64,000 nucleotides of DNA from Candidatus Melainabacteria bacterium (GTDB lineage Bacteria > Cyanobacteriota > Vampirovibrionia > Obscuribacterales > Obscuribacteraceae): assembly GCA_017307165.1 (NCBI GenBank), contig JAFKGK010000001.1, positions 653,602-717,601 of the forward strand, read 5' to 3'. Positions 61,249 to 64,000 of the stretch are shown in pieces (the first letter of the stretch is position 1; every line of letters starts with the position of its first letter). The notes below the pieces were generated by a model. The model worked only from the letters and a program-made list of their open reading frames with translations. It did not search any database and was not told the DNA's origin. Both the position numbers and the translations under genes were made by a program.

Positions 61249-62943
61249 TCAATATTTCATAAATTCGGGAGAACCCAAGAGCAGTCCGACGCGTTGGTTG
61301 GCTGGAGTCTTTTTGACTGTGGCCGAGGTCTGGTCGGATAGTCTGGTGGCAAAGGTATCGGCGAGGCTCTCGGCAGTGATATTGCCAGTGGTGACACCTG
61401 GATAACGACCAGCACCGATAGTGGCAGCAATATTGATCCGGTTTAGCAGTGCATCGGGATTGAGCCAGGCATCCTGTGTATTTTTGTAGCCATCAGGGGT
61501 GAGGCAGCCATAGAGAGGCATGCCTGCCTGCCTTAGATAGCCGGCAGTGGCAGTTGGATCGGTGAGGTGAGAGTCTGTATTGCGCAATGCCGAAATAATA
61601 AATCTGTATGGCGATTTAAATTTGGCATTGATGTAGCGTGGATCCCAAAACTCGTTGCTGTTGAACATCGTCTCCAATATCTTGTCGATGCGACCGTCCT
61701 GCTTTAAGTAGGTGTCCGACATCTTGGATACGAGGCTCGCTGGAGGCTCATCTGCCAGGTAATATTGAGCGAGCTGGTAGCAGATGTGCTTGGCTGTGCT
61801 TGGATGCTTGGCCAGGATGTCGAGGACTTGCTCTATTTCTTTTTCGCCACTACCAGCGATGCGATGGCCTAATACATTCTTGCTGCCAAAATCGTGTCGA
61901 TTGGCATCAAAGTATGCGCCAAACTCTCCGACCGATTTGCTGCCATTGCCATCAGGACCCAGGCCGATCAGATCGCCACCATACTCGGTGATACGGGCGC
62001 CGGCGCGACGAGCCATAGCACGGGGTGTCATGACCCCAGGGCCGAGCAGTGGGCGCTGTCTCCGAGCCAGACCGCCTTGTCCGCCGCCGCCGCCACGAGC
62101 AGGTATGCCCAGGCCGGTCAAGACTCGGGCCAGCTCTTGTACGTCGGTTTGGGTATAGCCGCCATCGACTCCGAGAGTATGCAGCTCCATAAGCTCACGG
62201 GCATAATTTTCGTTGATGCCCTTAAATTTTGACTTGGCGGAGGGAGGGCTAGTTGTCTGTCCTGCTAGCTTGTTTTGCAAGGCTGGCTGTGGCTGGCCGG
62301 CCTTGGTATTTTGCCAGTTGTCCAGGTAAAAGAGCATGGCTGGATGGTGGGCCGTGGCGCCGAGCAAGTCGCGAAATCGACCGAGAGCATAGGGTCTGAT
62401 GGCTTGCTCTTCGTAGGCTCCGATCCAGACATTATCTAGACCCTTTTTGTGATAGATATTGAAATGATTGAACCAGAAGTCGACGAGAGTCTCTTGCAGC
62501 TGTCTGGGACTGTCCACTGCTCTAACCAATCTAGCGGTGGCAGTCTGTTCGTAGATCTGTCTAAAGTTTTGTCTGGCTTCTTTTTTTGCTGCTTTTTTTT
62601 CGGCTTCGCTGGCATTTTTGCCGGCCTTAAAATTGGCGCGACCATATTTTTGAAAGAGCTCTATACATGATTTGTCCAGGGCGTCGCACAAGATGGCCTG
62701 TTTGACGCTGTCAGGCTCAGGCAGAGTATTGGGCTTGAGCTGCTGGTCGAGATAGCGCGATAGGCCCATCTGCTGGACTCGCTCTATCTCTCCCGGCCGG
62801 GCGCCAAAACCCGCTCGATTGAGAAAGTGTATGATGTCCTGCTCTGATTTATGGTTGGGACTGGCAAGCGCATTGTCTGCATAGGCAGGCGTGGGGCTCG
62901 AGAGCAAAATGGCCAGGGTGAGTGACAGAGTGAGCTTGGTCAT
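61249..62943 (-). CDS. DUF1800 family exported protein with Gly/Arg-rich insert
   Basis: 564 aa. Signal peptide (LSLTLAILLSSPTPAYA). DUF1800 hallmarks: HFLNRAGFGARPGEIERVQQ near residue 39, WFNHFNIYHKKG, NENYARELMELHTLGVDGGY, and ELARVLTGLGI. Between ARVLTGLGI and the conserved FGSKNVLGHRI block lies a Gly/Arg-rich insert of about 65 residues that begins ARGGGGGQGGLARRQRP. Partner of the DUF1501 gene. It is the first gene of the six-gene minus-strand run. Confidence 0.88.
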   Translation of the reverse strand: MTKLTLSLTLAILLSSPTPAYADNALASPNHKSEQDIIHFLNRAGFGARPGEIERVQQMGLSRYLDQQLKPNTLPEPDSVKQAILCDALDKSCIELFQKYGRANFKAGKNASEAEKKAAKKEARQNFRQIYEQTATARLVRAVDSPRQLQETLVDFWFNHFNIYHKKGLDNVWIGAYEEQAIRPYALGRFRDLLGATAHHPAMLFYLDNWQNTKAGQPQPALQNKLAGQTTSPPSAKSKFKGINENYARELMELHTLGVDGGYTQTDVQELARVLTGLGIPARGGGGGQGGLARRQRPLLGPGVMTPRAMARRAGARITEYGGDLIGLGPDGNGSKSVGEFGAYFDANRHDFGSKNVLGHRIAGSGEKEIEQVLDILAKHPSTAKHICYQLAQYYLADEPPASLVSKMSDTYLKQDGRIDKILETMFNSNEFWDPRYINAKFKSPYRFIISALRNTDSHLTDPTATAGYLRQAGMPLYGCLTPDGYKNTQDAWLNPDALLNRINIAATIGAGRYPGVTTGNITAESLADTFATRLSDQTSATVKKTPANQRVGLLLGSPEFMKY

Positions 62944-63048
62944 GATAATCCGCCCTGTAAATATTTACCGTTATAGGCATTTTTAGCCTAGACGTTTACC
63001 GGGAGAAAAAAGTTCAATTTAAATTTCAAAAAGAGTAAATAGACAAAT

Positions 63049-63879
63049 TTATTTAGCAGGACTTGCCTCTGTGATGTTGACCTTTTGTTTGAGAAAGGCC
63101 AGAGTATTTGGAAAGCAAGCCTGCATGTCCTCGCTCGTCTCGTCCTGCAGACCCATGATGATGCCCAATAACTGGCCGCACGACTCGGACTGGCCGCGGG
63201 TGGATTTTTGTAAGTAGTAGGCCAGTTTGCGGCGCATGTCATCGGGCACGCGGGCAATATCGAGGTAATAGGCGTGCCTGTATTGATCTGTCATCGAGAT
63301 ACGACCTATGCAATGATCGACAGCATGGCCGCATTCGTGTAAAAAAGTCTGGATGATACGCTTGTTTGGTATCGGCCTATTGAGCTCGTCGTTTGCCTCA
63401 TCTACAGTGTATTGCGCGAGCACGATCTCGTCTTTGCTCGGATCAAAAAGTCCCGGACATGACTTGCTTGTGCCGCCCTCGTAGCCCTCGACCTCTTGAT
63501 ACGCGCCTTCTGGATAACGGTCGATCATTGTAGTGGTCAGGACAAATTTGATATCGCCTGCGGTCAGGATCTTGCGTACTGGTTTGGGGATATTGGCTAT
63601 TGCTTCTTTTACAGCTGCCGTTACCTCGCTCGAGACCTCTGGGTGTCCGACCTTGGGCCTCTGCAAAACAATCCTGTCCTCCAGTTTGCTCTTTTTAGGC
63701 ACAGCTGCTGCAGCTTGAGCATCGGTGGCCGCTCGGTCTTTTACTGCAGCCTGCGCTGCAGCTGCACGAGCAGGAGCCAGTCGTGCTAGATAATTTTTTG
63801 CCTCCTGGCCTTCTTTTTGATCGGGATAAGTCTTGACGATGGTCTCGTATGTTGACGTGGACCCCAAACTTACGACCAA
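63049..63879 (-). CDS. HExxH metallopeptidase-like protein, N-terminus probably cut by an insertion
   Basis: Frame of 276 codons from a TTG at 63879. A zinc-peptidase-like helix FLHECGHAVDHC (HExxH) lies near residue 184. The segment YETIVKTYPDQKEGQEAKNYLARL near the start matches the tail of a TPR unit that lacks its first helix. An Ala-rich linker follows. An in-frame TAA lies just upstream of the TTG. Most likely the true gene begins beyond the window and the first residues here derive from the insertion sequence end. Peptidase activity is not shown. Confidence 0.55.
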   Translation of the reverse strand: MVVSLGSTSTYETIVKTYPDQKEGQEAKNYLARLAPARAAAAQAAVKDRAATDAQAAAAVPKKSKLEDRIVLQRPKVGHPEVSSEVTAAVKEAIANIPKPVRKILTAGDIKFVLTTTMIDRYPEGAYQEVEGYEGGTSKSCPGLFDPSKDEIVLAQYTVDEANDELNRPIPNKRIIQTFLHECGHAVDHCIGRISMTDQYRHAYYLDIARVPDDMRRKLAYYLQKSTRGQSESCGQLLGIIMGLQDETSEDMQACFPNTLAFLKQKVNITEASPAK

Positions 63880-64000
63880 AACTTTAAAAAGTTAGTGATT
63901 CTTTGCAAGGGTTGTCTACTTCGTTCAGTGATACTACATATGGCACCACACTGTCAAGTGCTGGGTCAGTATTCTGGTTTTGTTCTTCGTTCGACTCCTG
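63850..64000 (-). mobile_element. Putative insertion sequence end interrupting the metallopeptidase-like gene
   Basis: From 63850 the sequence (plus strand TGTTGACGTGGACCCCAAAC) begins with TG and, on the other strand, ends in CA, as IS termini do. A sub-terminal AACTTT/AAAGTT hairpin lies at about 63879-63892. An open frame enters from the window edge. The TPR unit of the host gene is broken at this point. IS family and the other end are unseen. Confidence 0.4.
63884..64000 (-). CDS. C-terminal end of an unidentified protein, possibly a transposase
   Basis: 38 codons plus stop, open to the window edge (QESNEEQNQNTDPALDSVVP ... CKESLTF). Ends 34 bp inside the presumed IS end, where transposase genes usually end. 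Too short to assign to a family. Confidence 0.35.
   Translation of the reverse strand, partial: QESNEEQNQNTDPALDSVVPYVVSLNEVDNPCKESLTF

Overview
Organism and basis. The window is dense, mid-GC bacterial DNA with many short overlaps, ATG/GTG/TTG starts and numerous exported tetratricopeptide (TPR), leucine-rich-repeat and low-complexity proteins. The mix (DUF4388 protein, DUF1501/DUF1800 pair, Pnkp/Hen1 RNA repair, fused purine enzymes, secreted serpin, many orphan secreted proteins) suggests a large-genome environmental bacterium. My best guess is a non-photosynthetic relative of cyanobacteria (Melainabacteria/Vampirovibrionia, Obscuribacterales-like). That is inference from gene content; no rRNA or ribosomal protein gene is present to settle it.

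Layout. 1-9.3 kb: partial nnr (NAD(P)H-hydrate repair), an oligopeptide-type ABC ATPase, an exported dual-specificity phosphatase, a channel-like RCK protein without a potassium filter, a HypD-like protein that has lost most of its iron-scaffold residues, a Yip1-like membrane protein, a patatin phospholipase, and a Fur-family regulator followed by a MerC-type membrane protein. 9.3-15.9 kb: tRNA-Val(UAC) with its terminator, an exported serpin, release factor 3, and orphan secreted proteins. 15.9-29.4 kb: a minus-strand run with a glycoside hydrolase operon (TPR, GH63-like, secreted glycogen-debranching-like), a 911-aa helical-repeat protein, a secreted TldD-like pair (one active-site-intact, one degenerate), the tRNA hydroxylation enzyme TrhO and two orphans. 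29.5-41.2 kb: an ABC-F ATPase, an Asn/Tyr-rich secreted protein, a SulP transporter with a Usp-like partner, a winged-helix/coiled-coil protein, a DUF4388 protein with a degenerate GGDEF domain, a pseudouridine synthase, YchJ, and a PDZ-vWA secreted protein.

41.2-54.2 kb is one minus-strand purine operon, purF - purC/D fusion - purN - purS/L fusion - purQ/M fusion - purH - purE - purK. Overlaps or gaps of at most about 25 nt join the genes. It encodes every step from PRPP to IMP except adenylosuccinate lyase (purB). Its leader carries two hairpins and is insulated upstream by a strong bidirectional terminator.

54.5-63 kb holds a second minus-strand operon: DUF1800 - DUF1501 - aldo/keto reductase - Hen1 - Pnkp, followed by a small zinc-ribbon protein. 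Hen1 and Pnkp together form the bacterial RNA repair machine. At the right edge a HExxH metallopeptidase-like gene appears to be interrupted by an insertion sequence whose end lies near 63,850.

No CRISPR array, prophage or replication origin was seen. No gene-free stretch exceeds 300 bases.
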